A stretch of 64,000 nucleotides of DNA from Asterias amurensis (Eukaryota; Echinodermata; Asteroidea; Forcipulatida; Asteriidae). Position numbers and translations under genes: made by a program. Of this stretch, positions 12,140 to 23,816 are shown in pieces. The stretch spans positions 9,549,391 to 9,613,390 of the forward strand of contig NC_092657.1 in assembly GCF_032118995.1 (NCBI RefSeq), read 5' to 3'. Each line of letters begins with the position of its first letter. Positions within the stretch are counted from its first letter, which is position 1. The notes beneath the pieces were generated by a model. The model made no database searches, was not told the origin of the DNA, and worked only from the letters and a program-made list of their open reading frames with translations.

Positions 12140-12380
12140 TTAACCTACAGGTAAATATATTCCATCTGTGTTTTAAGATGGAGGATGTCAATATATTGCT
12201 CAAAGAAATTAGTGGAACATACTTTGGAGATCGATTTGTGCAACAGAGTTGGAGGGGATTAAATCTTAAGACCATTCATTTGCTTTTCTCCTGAAATGTT
12301 GTATTTTGTAATTTTAAATGATTGCGTGGAAATAAATTGAACTATGAGCTATGAACTATGAACTATAAAAAAAAAACCAT
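12140..12380 (+). other. 3'-end-like sequence with poly(A) signal and A tract
   Basis: A short frame (ATG at 12,178, about 38 codons, stop TGA at 12,292) is followed by AATAAA, three partial copies of ACTATGAA and an A10 tract. This is the layout of a transcript 3' end or a retroposed tail. The protein is not recognised. It recurs in copy 2 at about 22,981-23,220. Confidence 0.35.
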
Positions 12381-12974
12381 TTTAATATTTAAAAGTAATC
12401 TGGTAATATTTCTGTTACAATAATACAAGTATAAACAAGCTTTCCGTGATTTTTTAAGCCATGTATTCCAATCATTTTCAGGATTTGTTTCCACATTGTC
12501 CTTTGTGATCACTACATTCCATGCATGAGAAGAAATAAATGTAATTGTAGGACATTCAAGTTTTTGTACGTTTGTGGCAGTGCTTTAAAGAGTTTTGTGA
12601 GTTTGAATTTTTATACTGAACAAAAATATAACTGTACAATGTGATTCTTTGAAAATTGTAATTGCCTTATTGTTCATGTCATGAAATAAGTCTTTTGGTT
12701 AACTAACTCATACAGATAACTGCTCATTTGCAAGGACGTACACTAATTTTGCCATACAACTCGAGAAACAAAACAAATTGGTACATAATGTACAAAATAT
12801 TGGTTCATCAACTGCAAGTGACACTCTTGTCATGTGGCACCAATGTATTACATTGTGCGTTTATAATTTTTTTCAGTATAATGTTTTACTTTTAATTTGG
12901 GGATAGGATTTTAGTAGTGGATTTTTTATTATTTTATAAACATCAATGACTCGGGTGCAGAAACACGGGAAGAA
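12381..12974. other. AT-rich stretch without recognisable feature
   Basis: I see no coding exon, inverted repeat or known repeat in this AT-rich segment. It is repeated in copy 2 (about 23,222-23,816). Confidence 0.5.
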
Positions 12975-13810
12975 GGTTCCAACTGACTGGTAATTAACTG
13001 TTTCCTCCAAATGGTTTCAACTGGTCCCTGTCCATGAGAATAACCAGTTGTTAACTGGTCCCTTCAACTGGTTTCAACTAGTCCCGGTTCTTGAGAAAAA
13101 CACTGGTTCCTTTAACTAGTTTCAACTGGTCCCTGTTAAGAATTTCCAACTGGTAACTGTTTCCTTCAGCTGGTTTCAACTGGTCCCTGTTCATGAGAAT
13201 AACCAGTTGGCAACTGGTTCCTTCAACTGGTTGCAACTGGTCCCTGTTCTTTAGAAAAACCAGTCGGTAACAGGTTCCTTTAACTAGTTTCAACTGGTAC
13301 CTGTTAAAAATTCCCAACTGGTAACTGTTTCCTTCAACTGGTTTCAACTGGTCCCTGTTCATGAGAATAACCAGTTGGCAACTGGTTCCTTCAACTGGTT
13401 TCAACTGGTCCCTGTTCATGAGAATAATCAGTTGGCAACTGGTTCCTTCAACTGGTTTCAACTGGTCCCTGTTCTTGAGAAAAACCAGTTGGTAACAGGT
13501 TCCTTTAACTAGTTTCAACTGGTACCAGTTAAAAATTTCCAACTGGTAACTGTTTCCTTCAACTGGTCTCAACTGGTCCCTGTTCAATAAGAATTACCAG
13601 TTGGTAACTGGTTCCTTCAACTGGTTTGAACTGGTTCTGTTGACACAACAATAATTACCAGTTGGCAACTACTTCCTTCAACTGGTTTCAACAGGTTATT
13701 TTGCAACCAGTTGAGCTACCAGTTGAATCCAACAGGTACCAGTTGGACACCAGTTAAATCCAGTTGAAACCAGTTGAAACCAGTTGACTGTTTAACTGGT
13801 TTCAACTGGA
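12975..13810. repeat. AACTGGT minisatellite with 57-bp higher-order unit (copy 1)
   Basis: The unit is roughly CCTTCAACTGGTTTCAACTGGTCCCTGTTCATGAG plus AATAACCAGTTGGCAACTGGTT, with a 57-bp spacing seen as a 19-residue periodicity on the minus strand. ACCAGTTGGCAACTGGT inside the unit is itself a near palindrome. The orientation of the motif flips near 13,700, where ACCAGTTG becomes the dominant form. It lies just downstream of the (-) strand exons at 13,896-14,956. Confidence 0.9.
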
Positions 13811-13895
13811 ATTTTCACCTGGGGTGTACTGACCATGTGATTTGTTTACATGTACACTATGTACATTAAATGTAAAGGTATTGTGTTAAACTTAC

Positions 13896-14956
13896 ATGAT
13901 CAGGTTCTGTTGGCATCATTGGTTCTCGAACAACACTGAAAGAGACATCTTTAGAGCGAGATCTCTTGCTACCATCCTCTGTGAACAGTTCAAATTGTGC
14001 TCAAATGGAATCCAGAGTCCTTAGCTGAGAGAAAGATCTCTCTGTGAAAGGTGTCTGCATTTGCTCCTTGCTTAAAAGTGCAGTAAATGCAGCAGTACCT
14101 GGCTGAAATTAAAAAATTGTACACATTTCCAGAAAATATTAAACAACATTAAAATAGTGGTATACACATACACATGTTCATTGTATTGTACACAATTAAT
14201 CTTACCATTACAGCCATTGATCCCACAAGGGTTGTTCAACAGCTCATAATCGCAAAGCACAGTGGACGAATTGATCTTTCACTGAAATGGAAAAAATAAA
14301 ATTGTTGTGATACTGACAATTTAAAGGGCATCTAAAAATTGTCTCCAATAAACTAAAATGTAAACATAATGTCAATATTTAGCGCCATTTTTTCGTCGAC
14401 AGAAGGGCAATTTGTTCCATCATGGCAGGCATTGTGCGCTGAAGGTTCACAAGGGAATCGGTTCCTTCATAGCAAGCAAAGACGACAGTGTTCTCCAAGG
14501 AATTTGGCTTGTATACGTTGACGACTTGGAAACACATTTTAAATGAATTACCACCCTTACCGCCTCCGACTTTCAGCCAAATTTCATTGTCAGGAATTAG
14601 ACCATCATACCATGTGAGCAGTCTTTGGCTGGGTGAAGAAAAAGCAAAGTAAATTGAAATATTTGTTGTGAAAACAAACTGTTTTTTACTAAGTCTAAGG
14701 ATTGATGAAGGGGAATAAAAATTTCAAAAGTACCCTGTCAAGGCGATCAAGATAGTCTAAGATCATGCTGCTTAAGTTGTTCACATAAACAAAAGGAACA
14801 TCTTTGGTTTCTAGACCATTCATCCCTTCTGCTGCAGAGCTGTTGATTAAAACATTAACAAGCTCCCCACGAATGTTGTCCTTGAGAAGGCTGTCTCGTT
14901 TTTTTCTTAGCTGCCTCTCTGAACACAGCTTTACATTGCTTGAAGCTCCAATGTAT
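13896..14956 (-). pseudogene. Uncharacterised repeat-borne gene, four exons (copy 1)
   Basis: Minus-strand exons by splice sites are 14,734-14,956, 14,379-14,628, 14,206-14,281 and 13,896-14,102. They read in order: a basic N-terminal segment ending YLDRLDR; WYDGLIPDNEIWLKVGGGKG with a PAMMEQIALLSTKKW tail; VLCDYELLNNPCGINGCNG; and RSFSQLRTLDS with EPMMPTEPDH. From memory, the order (an IWxKxGG segment, then a GDYEFL-xYGxSG-like segment, then an R-S-x-x-x-L segment) matches uncharacterised, repeat-associated proteins of echinoderms, amphioxus and cnidarians; I cannot name the family. The last exon has an in-frame TGA, the first junction does not keep phase, and exon 3 starts with a stop unless its acceptor is displaced, so the gene looks dead. 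The next exon would lie beyond the minisatellite. Confidence 0.5.
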
Positions 14957-15092
14957 CTATAAGAAAGGATTTAAGACAATTTTCTTTTGCAAAGTTAGTG
15001 TAATTAAAGTATATTTATTAAGTGTATTTATTGTCACAAATCGATGACACTGATAAAGTCCATGTATTTAAATATATTTATTTATAATCTAT

Positions 15093-15679
15093 TTATCCCG
15101 GACAAATAATGAAAGACTCATGACACAAAGTGTTTGTTGTTCGCTGTCTAGCACGGACAGGGTCAAAATTTATTTCTCTCAATTTTACTCTTTCGTTCAA
15201 CAGAAAACATTTCAACAATGAAAGGAGGCAGCCAACTCAAAAGGTTAAAACAAAAGTGGACAAAATGCCACTACACACAATTCTTTACCTCCAGTGATAA
15301 TACTTGAGGAACTTCCTGATGTCTACCAGGAGTCTAAGAATTATTCAATTCAAATAAGTTCGCCGCGGACTTACAATACACATTGCATCCCAATAAACGG
15401 TTTTGGAAGTGTCTACTCCAAAGCACTGACTCCATCACACGGTGTCTATTACCGGTGAAGCCAAAGGGACCTGGCAATAAAAACAAGCATGCACATGAGA
15501 TTTAATGGCCGACACCTTAATTCTTGTCTCTTGTTATAAGTACACATGTATACATAATACATCACCTGCTCCGAGCGTCTGCCGAAGCATTTCTCATAGG
15601 AGTCTACCTGAAAGAAACTATGAATTCAAGCTAATTATTAATATTTTATCATAATTTAAGTCAGTTTTTACAAACCACC
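15093..15679. repeat. Ngaro split direct repeat B2 (copy 1)
   Basis: This 587-bp block matches B1 (16,082-16,667) in the same orientation, starting at TTATCCCGGACAAATAATG and ending at TTACAAACCACC. It carries a handful of substitutions relative to B1. Its low-coordinate end is the 3' terminus of the element. The copy 2 equivalent is 25,933-26,514. Confidence 0.8.
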
Positions 15680-15827
15680 TTTTCCCCACATATCATTTAA
15701 TCACTGGTTAGCATTGTAACTATTTTGCAGAGAACAACCTTAATCCAGATATTTATGTATCATCGTCGAGGGTGATATTATCAATTGCTGATATAAATGT
15801 GTCTTTATTATGGGAGAGGTGGGTGGG

Positions 15828-16081
15828 GAGAAAAATTATTTTGACCCTCTCTATCCGTTGCCGAGACAGAGAGTGAACTGCAACAATGCTTACCGAAGCG
15901 TTATCGACCTATACACGCCGGTTGTGATTGGTCCTTCAAATTGATAGAACCTTTAAAACACGCATCATGATTAGTCCAGACCGTGCGTCTCCAAAACAAG
16001 GAGACAATGAGGCCTAGCGGACCGGATCACTATTTGCCGTGGATAAATGAGTTTTTCTTCGATGCTCGAAATAAAACTTTA
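15828..16081. repeat. Ngaro split direct repeat A2 (copy 1)
   Basis: This block runs from GAGAAAAATTATTTTGACCC to GATGCTCGAA plus a short tail. It matches 31,433-31,687 (A1) in the same orientation with only a few substitutions. The copy 2 equivalent is 26,661-26,915. It abuts B1 directly, as expected for a B1-A2 junction. Confidence 0.8.
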
Positions 16082-16667
16082 TTATCCCGGACAAATAATG
16101 AAAGACTCATGACACAAAGTATTTGTTGTTCGCTGTCTAGCACGGACAGGGTCAAAATTTATTTCTCTCAATTTTACTCTTTCGTTTAACAGAAAACATT
16201 TCAACAATGAAAGGAGGCAGCCAACTCAAAAGGTTAAAACAAAAGTGGACAAAATGCCACTACACACAATTCTTACCTCCAGTGATAATACTTGAGGAAC
16301 TTCCTGATGTCTACCAGGAGTCTAAGAATTATTCAATTAAAATAAGTTCGCCGCGGACTTACAATACACATTGCATCCCAATAAACGGTTTTGGAAGTGT
16401 CTACTCCAAAGCACTGACTCCACCACACGGTGTCTATTACCGGTGAAACCAAAGGGACCTGGCAATAAAAACAAGCATGCACATGAGATTTAATGGCCGA
16501 CACCTTAATTCTTGTCTCTTGTTATAAGTACACATGTATACATAATACATCACCTGCTCCGAGCGTCTGCCGAAGCATTTCTCATAGGAGTCTACCTGAA
16601 AGAAACTATGAATTCAAGCTAATTATTTATATGTTATCATAATTTAAGTCAGTTTTTACAAACCACC
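16082..16667. repeat. Ngaro split direct repeat B1 (copy 1)
   Basis: This 586-bp block is a direct repeat of B2, about 989 bp apart. Beyond 16,667 the two sequences diverge abruptly, which marks the inner boundary. The copy 2 equivalent is 26,916-27,501. Confidence 0.8.
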
Positions 16668-17652
16668 AAACAAGTTGCTTGTCATGCAATGCGAGCAACT
16701 TAATAAATCCCCCTCCCCTTTTTATTACAAATAACTGGGGTTTAATTCATATTTCTTTATTTATCTTATTATTATTATGATTATTATTGTAACTATCCTT
16801 ATATCCTTATTACAGTATTCTCTTCTGAATTTGAAGAATATTAATGCTTGTGATAGCGTTTGTCGGATTACGTGGTAGCCAAATTCTGATTGACTTGAAT
16901 TGAATTGAATGGTTTATTTGTCATGTATTATACCAATAAATGAAATTTGCAATCCCTTTCTACAGCAACATATAAAATATTAAAAGGACGAGTGCCGTCC
17001 CATTTGTATATGGGCTTATCTTCTACTCTTAGATTTGTTCTATTAAGGACACTTGAGTGGTTGATAACATGAACGTTTGATGTTATTTCTTCTCTACAGA
17101 GCTTGTGAGCTATCTTATTTATATTTCTCGTGGCTGCTAGCCCTGCCCCTGTTCATCCTTATCACAGCCATAAACACAATGCATGTACATGTACTTCACT
17201 TAAACGCTCTAAAACTGCCAGAAACTCAAGCAGAGTATTTTGCCTTTTGCTGTATCGCTTTTCCCGATACAGATGACAAACTACGGTCAGGGATTAAAAA
17301 ACCAGAGATAAAAACTTGAAAAATGCAAAACTCTGGAAAAACCCTCGGCCACGGCTTAATAAGCCGCCTGGAACACATACATGCTGATGTCCACATTTGT
17401 TAACGCCTTTTGCGTGGTTTACTAAAAATAAATATCATCTTGTTAAAACAACAAACGTGTCGAACGTCTATAAACTTTGTTTACCTGCTTTACTGCGTAA
17501 CGCAGGTACAAACATTTCTTAATTTCATATGCGTATGCTACTCTGATCACAATATCTGACTAGTGTGAGCAAAAGCTGGCGGATACCCTTAATATTTTCT
17601 TTTACCCATTAATCTATATCCCATGTGGGACGCTTGAGGATGTTATTGGTCT
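16668..17652. other. Ngaro 3' internal region without recognised ORF
   Basis: This lies between B1 and the hydrolase-like segment. It contains GAATTGAATTGAATGGTTTATT and several short frames, none recognisable. It is probably decayed element sequence. It recurs at 27,502-28,486. Confidence 0.4.
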
Positions 17653-17934
17653 CTATGTGGATAACAAGTGTCGTCGAGCCTGGTTTCTGTGCCTCAGCCT
17701 CTGTAACCGACTGTTCACTTCAGCACGCCTTGCCCCTGACAGACTGGACCCGATAGTGCGACCTCCCCCAGGTAGTTGGTCTCCATTCTTTCCCGCACTG
17801 GCTATGATCAAATCGCCCATTATCCACGTTGTCATTGATTCTGAAAATAATAAGAGAAAGAAACACGGCAGCAACGAGAACATACTTTTTGATGCTGTAT
17901 TTAGCACATGTTGGTTTGTTTGTTTTGCACACAA
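17653..17934 (-). pseudogene. SGNH-hydrolase-like domain of Ngaro (copy 1)
   Basis: The minus strand reads TWIMGDLIIASAG, then QLPGGGRTIGSSLSGARR and a following L-Q-R-L-R stretch. This matches the start of the SGNH/GDSL-like hydrolase domain carried by some Ngaro elements, in which GDS contains the nucleophile and a Q-x-PGGG stretch follows. Here the serine position is leucine (TTG), which is one C-to-T step from TCG, so activity is doubtful. The reading frame ends soon after. The identical change is present in copy 2 (28,487-28,768), so it predates the duplication. Confidence 0.55.
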
Positions 17935-18101
17935 TTAGCTAGTAAATCCAATAGGTCCTTTTTATTTGATGAAAGTGTTATATATACTTTCAGCATTCTA
18001 CATGGTGTACCTGCGGAAGAACAAATTAAGTTAAATTAATTGATAAAGGCCTTTCCATTGTCCTATCGGATTTGATGTCGTGATTATTAATTATTTCTGA
18101 A

Positions 18102-18655
18102 TTACAACATTCGGTTTGGTCTCACGTAAATTTGAAACGCGGAGGACTTCCATCGTCCCATTTCCTTACTTTCTTCTTCTGAGAAGCCATTCTGAGAAGC
18201 CATTGTGGCTGCTCCAATTCTGAAGCTATGTGAGCTATACCTTTCTGGAGGTAAACCTATCAAAATAATTCCTTGTTTCAGTATGTGATTACATTGATAT
18301 GTTGTCAATGGTTTCCAATTAAAGTGAAATAGCGGTCCCTGATAATTTGGCCTGATTTGTAGGAAATCTGACATGGCTTTCACCGGGCAGACATCTAGAT
18401 CACGTGCACTTTCTATTCTTAAATAGGAGGTTACGCCTATCTGATCGGTTTTTGAATATCTGATCCGTAACTGCATGAATGTTGTGTGTTCGGTTTTGAT
18501 TGACACATCCTGTTGCCAATGTAAATGCTGCTCTCCGTAACATGTGTTCATAGTGTGATTTACAAAGGGATACCAGCACTCTTGTCAATTGCCTAAGTAT
18601 ATTCAACGTGATAGGATGCCTAATATCCTTATTTTGGGTTACCTCGCCTGCATCC
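18102..18655 (-). pseudogene. Tyrosine recombinase of Ngaro element (copy 1)
   Basis: The minus strand encodes HPITLNILRQL and an MLRRAAFTLA helix, then after a frame change YSKTDQIG, CPVKAMSDFL, YSSHSFRIGAAT and MGRWKSSAFQIYVRP. HSFRIGAA (the H-x-x-R box) and GRWKSxAFxxYVR (with the catalytic tyrosine) are the signature of DIRS/Ngaro recombinases, which integrate circular cDNA without target duplication. The segment that should hold the first catalytic arginine is lost at the frame change. The protein is therefore probably inactive. An identical remnant lies at 28,936-29,489. Confidence 0.8.
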
Positions 18656-19496
18656 CTCCATAATCTACTTAATTATAAAACTATCTGATGGGTTTTTCCA
18701 TCCCTGGGCTGGATAACAGTATAATATTACATAGGTAGCATGGTAGGTCCATTTTAATCATGACTATCAATATCAATGAATATCAATATCATGACTATAT
18801 AGCCTACTAAAGCGGCCTAGTACAAGTAGTAGTATAAAAATAAAAATCACCACACGAATTCTAAAAATACGGATTTGATTTCCAATTTAATATATATCTT
18901 ATATCTTATTCTACCTCCAATTGAATATTATGGAGGTAGATCATTCAAGGGTCCAATGAATCCATTCATCATGTTCATCACACTCAATACATCATTGAAC
19001 ATATTTTGAAGAAAAAAAGACAAAAACTTCCCTCTCTATTACTTCGTGTGTTCTTTGGACACGCAAATCCGTCATGACGTACCATCCGGCCCCGGGGGTC
19101 TGGTACTAGTGGTAGTGCGTCTTACAATTGATAGGTGTATGAGACGCAACATCAGGCATTTAATTGTACTCAAGATCATTTTTGAACTCCAAATCGATGA
19201 TTTTTAACTCCGCATCATGGAGCGATGACAAGTCTGCGTAATAGTTTAACACATCTAAAATGGCCTCGCGTTGTTCACTGGTATCCCGCCGTCGTGGTAG
19301 GTTCTCCGTGCATGTCAATGGTGGATGTAAATAAACGATTGTGTACTAGTGAACACCGTGTCGCCATTTTGCTTGTGTGAAACACATCCCAAAATCGCTT
19401 TTGGCCTTTCACTAGAGGGTCATGAGGACTTTTCTGAATATTACATTTAGGTGATCTGGCATGGAATTACCCGTTCATATTTAAAATTACTTTCAG

Positions 19497-22361
19497 ATAT
19501 CCCACTTTAACAACCATCAGAAGAACATCAGATATGTGGCATGTATGCCATCTGGTTCAAATACTGATGTCGCGGCAGGTGACACTGACAGTCAATCTTT
19601 TGTTCTTGAACCAAGCATCTCTGGTGATGAACGAGTTCTACAATTTGGATACCATGTAGAGGTTAGTTGGATGTCAACATAAAGTCTTGTACACTTGTTG
19701 TACAAGACTTCAGATTGCCACCTCCATTCCCCCCCCCCCCCTTTTGAGCATGTGTGCAAATGATCCTTTACGCCTTTTTATAATCATCATCCATTCATCA
19801 CTATCATAGACCTTTTCGCAAATAATCGCTAGCTACACCAGCATGCACTGCGGCTCTATGGGAAACGCGTGCACACCGTGTATTTGCGAAAAGGTTTATT
19901 ATATATGCATTACATCTTTTGTTGGTACTTTTTCTGGAAAATATTCCAAACCAGACAAACAATTTAATAAAATACACCCAATTCAGTACCGAGTTGTGAC
20001 CACTTCCACCTTGAACATTGTACAAAATGCACATATAACCATATGTTTTAATTATCAGTTCTCTGGACAAGAAAACTGTGCAGGTAATGGGAGCGACTCG
20101 GAATCCGATCGAATGTCCGAGGATCAAGACGGTTCAGACTTGTCGCATCATGATCACGACAGTTCAGACGACTCGGATGATGATCAGGATGATGTCCTGG
20201 GTCTCTTTGGACATGATAGAACCTTGGCTGAAAACCTGCAGCCAGGAATTGACACAACCAAAGCAGAGGCTTTGTTGATGGTAATGACATTTGCGATGAG
20301 GCACAACTTGTCCACTGTAGGCATGGTTCACTTGCTACAGCTTGTTGACACAATTATTGGAAGACCTGTTCTTGCTGCCACAAAGCATTTATTTGAGAAG
20401 ATCTTTCACAATAGAGCTATAAACCTTTCTTTTCAGTTTTACTGTACAAACTGCCTATCTCATGTACATACTTACCATCACGACGAAGCCAACGATACCA
20501 TTCTATGTCCGATTTGCAATACCCAATGTAATGTTGGTAAGCTTAATAGAGACAATTTTTTTATCACTTCATCTCTTTCATGCCAAATGAAAATTCTTTT
20601 GGAAAGGCCAGATATTAATCAACATCTTGAGTATCGCTGGGATCGTCGGAAAGTGAACGAATCTAATTTTGAAGATATATATGATGGTGCAATTTACAAA
20701 GAGCTAAGCAAAGAAGGTAAACCTCTATCTAACAGAAATAACTTCAGCTACACTTTTAATAGTGATGGTGTCCCCATTTTTCAGTCTTCTAAATACTCGT
20801 TGTGGCCTATATACCTGATGCTAAATGAACTTCCTCCAAAAGTTAGGAGACAAAGTCTCATACTAGCTGCAATTTGGTGTTGAAAGACAAAACCAAACAT
20901 GAATGCTTTCCTGCAAAAATTTGTGGAAGAGACACAACAACTAGCAACAGATTGTGTTAGATGGAAGAGGAATGGTATTGAAGTAGAAAGTAAGTTTTTT
21001 GGCCTGTGCTGTTGCGTTGATGCACCAGCAAGAGCTTCAATGCAGAACGTGGTGCAATTTAATGGGTACTATGGTTGTTCTCTATGTTATCACCCAGGAA
21101 AGGCATGCAACGGTGTTGTCAAGTACCCCATTGATGTTGCAGAGTATGGTGACAGGACAGAAGATGAAATGTTGGCTGCCATGCTGACAGCAGCTGAAGA
21201 AAAGCGAAGTGTGAATGGTGTTAAAGGACCAACACCTTTGGCCACTATGCCTCATTTTCCCATTGTTTGGGGCTTCCCGCCTGATTTCATGCATTGTTGC
21301 CTCCTGGGAGTAACTAGACAACTAGCACAATTGTGGTTTGGCTCTTATGGGGAAGAGTTTTACATTGGCAACCCAACAAAGATGGCTTTAATAGATAAGA
21401 GACTAAGTAGAATACAGCCTCCAAGTGTTATCTCTAGAACCCCAAGGCCTATTAGTGAACGAAGTTACTGGAAAGCAAGTGAGTGGTACAACTGGCTATT
21501 GTTTTTCAGTCTGCCATGCCTGTCATGTGTTTTACCTACACGGTATCTCCAGCATCTATGTATCTTTGTGCAAGCTATGTCCATTCTCCTTCAAAAGAGC
21601 ATCAGTTCTGAAGATGGAAATAGGGCAGATTTGTTGATGATGTCATTTGTTGGTAGGTTCCAGGTGTTGTATGGTGCTCCGTCAATGACATTCAATGTAC
21701 ACTCGTTGACACATTTGGCTATAAGTGTGCACAGATGGGGGCCTCTGTGGACACATTCATGCTTTCCATTTGAATCATGCAACGGTCAAGTTAAGAAACT
21801 GTTGTGCGGTAATACAGGTGACAAAACTGTTGGGTACTCAAAGGTATTTGCCACTAACTGAGAGGAAAGGTTTGCTCTCAACTCTCGTGGTTATGAAGTT
21901 AACATGAATGTAGATTCCCACATTGGACTTTTAAGAAATGGATGTACATTTCAGACGGTTCACTACACTAGAACAACTGCTCGAAGCAACAAGTATTTTT
22001 GTTACAAAAGATGGTACACCAGGTGAATTGCATCGCATTATCATACATAGTGGGCAGTGTCTCATACTGTACAAGAAGTTGTTGTTGCATGATGCAAATG
22101 AGTTTAAAGACAGGAACATCACTTGATCATATTAAACATTGGACAGGTACTCTGAACTTGTTTGAGGTTGCTTCTGCTAAGCATTTGTCCAGTAACTGTT
22201 GTTTTGGAACTAGCCAGACATTCATATGTTTGTTTTTTACCAAACCACTGTGTTTTGTAAAGCACTCCCTGCCCTCCAGTGCAGACTTCCCACCAGTTAG
22301 ACCACCTAGCAGAAGGCAAATAAGAATCTTTTTCGTTGTGATAATTTTGGGTACGGTGTAA
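19497..22361 (+). pseudogene. CACTA/EnSpm transposase pseudogene, copy 2 (no exon 1)
   Basis: Exon 2 is 19,497-19,661 and exon 3 starts at 20,059. The same in-frame TGA (20,881-20,883) and downstream frame changes seen in copy 1 are present, so the gene was dead before it was duplicated. The catalytic-region frame differs from copy 1 at three residues (F to L, N to I, K to T). The first coding exon is absent because the unit begins inside intron 1; upstream sequence is instead the recombinase end of the first Ngaro copy. Confidence 0.85.
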
Positions 22362-23816
22362 TATTTAATTAAGAGATTGCCATTCCCTTCACAACAATGT
22401 TTTACTGCGGTACACACTGCAAAAAAGGATTCTAAACTGCCAGCCGACAACATCAAGCTCGGTGGTCTAGTCAAGCTGCATGGTGGGACATCTGCACTGT
22501 AGGGTGGGGTCTCATGGGTTCGAATTCCGCCCACGTAGCATGTGATTGTTTCAACACTTGCGCTCAATAGCACTGAGTATACAGAGTTTATTACCTATTT
22601 TAACTAATTATTATAATATTACGTCGGCAATTGGCAATCCCTTATATAAATAAAATTATGTCTGTTTAGCACCTTGATTTTAATATGCTTCTACAGTTTA
22701 TCCTATGCCTTGTTTGTAAGTGTTTTTAGAAGTCTTTCCAAGTTTTAACAATGTGACAACATGTATTTAATCAGTAGAGTCGAAGGCAAAGTGTCTGTAT
22801 ACCATCCATACCATATAGGGGATAGTGTAGAGATGCTAATTTCAATTTTCATTTTTTTTTTAGCAGCCAAACACAAGACAAATAACAGGATGAGAAGTAG
22901 ACTAGAGGGTATGTGAGTTATTACATGACTGATGTAAACAGTACATGTATGTGTTCTTTCTTTCATAAAAATACGTACACTTAACCTACAGGTAAATATA
23001 TTCCATCTGTGTTTTAAGATGGAGGATGTCAATATATTGCTCAAAGAAATTAGTGGAACATACTTTGGAGATCGATTTGTGCAACAGAGTTGGAGGGGAT
23101 TAAATCTTAAGACCATTCATTTGCTTTTCTCCTGAAATGTTGTATTTTGTAATTTTAAATGATTGCGTGGAAATAAATTGAACTATGAGCTATGAACTAT
23201 GAACTATAAAAAAAAAAACCATTTTAATATTTAAAAGTAATCTGGTAATATTTCTGTTACAATAATACAAGTATAAACAAGCTTTCCGTGATTTTTTAAG
23301 CCATGTATTCCAATCATTTTCAGGATTTGTTTCCACATTGTCCTTTGTGATCACTACATTCCATGCATGAGAAGAAATAAATGTAATTGTAGGACATTCA
23401 AGTTTTAGTACGTTTGTGGCAGTGCTTTAAAGAGTTTTGTGAGTTTGAATTTTTATACTGAACAAAAATATAACTGTACAATGTGATTCTTTGAAAATTG
23501 TAATTGCCTTATTGTTCATGTCATGAAATAAGTCTTTTGGTTAACTAACTCATACAGATAACTGCTCATTTGCAAGGACGTACACTAATTTTGCCATACA
23601 ACTCGAGAAACAAAACAAATTGGTACATAATGTACAAAATATTGGTTCATCAACTGCAAGTGACACTCTTGTCATGTGGCACCAATGTATTACATTGTGC
23701 GTTTATAATTTTTTTCAGTATAATGTTTTACTTTTAATTTGGGGATAGGATTTTAGTAGTGGATTTTTTATTATTTTATAAACATCAATGACTCGGGTGC
23801 AGAAACACGGGAAGAA

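Larger units (their letters stand above)
7873..18710. repeat. Large tandem direct duplication, copy 1
   Basis: This 10,838-bp unit begins ATAACAGTATAATATTAC and ends ATCCCTGGGCT. The next two bases, GG, are followed by copy 2. Reading frames, repeats and even decayed stops recur at an offset of 10,834-10,842. Differences are a few substitutions and small indels. The unit cuts a CACTA gene intron on its left and a Ngaro element on its right. Confidence 0.95.
15093..18710 (-). mobile_element. Ngaro-type (DIRS-order) retrotransposon, 3' part, copy 1
   Basis: Read on the minus strand this holds a tyrosine recombinase (18,102-18,655), an SGNH-hydrolase-like segment (17,653-17,934), repeat B1 (16,082-16,667), repeat A2 (15,828-16,081) and repeat B2 (15,093-15,679). 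With A1 found only at 31,433-31,687, the order A1-ORFs-B1-A2-B2 is the split-direct-repeat layout of Ngaro/PAT elements. Copy 1 is cut at 18,710 by the duplication junction, so it lacks the gag end and A1. Reverse transcriptase and RNase H are not seen. Confidence 0.8.

Noticed and set aside
13078-13587. 169-codon minus-strand frame with a 19-residue repeat (and its copy at 23,920-24,429)
   Set aside because: It is a by-product of the 57-bp AACTGGT minisatellite. Substitutions are not biased to third positions and no flanking exon joins it.
17077-17319. 80-codon plus-strand frame with a hydrophobic stretch (copy at 27,911)
   Set aside because: No homology recognised, inside a minus-strand retrotransposon, no splice or promoter context.
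17657-17938. 93-codon plus-strand frame
   Set aside because: It is the antisense of the SGNH-like segment, whose minus-strand motifs explain the openness.
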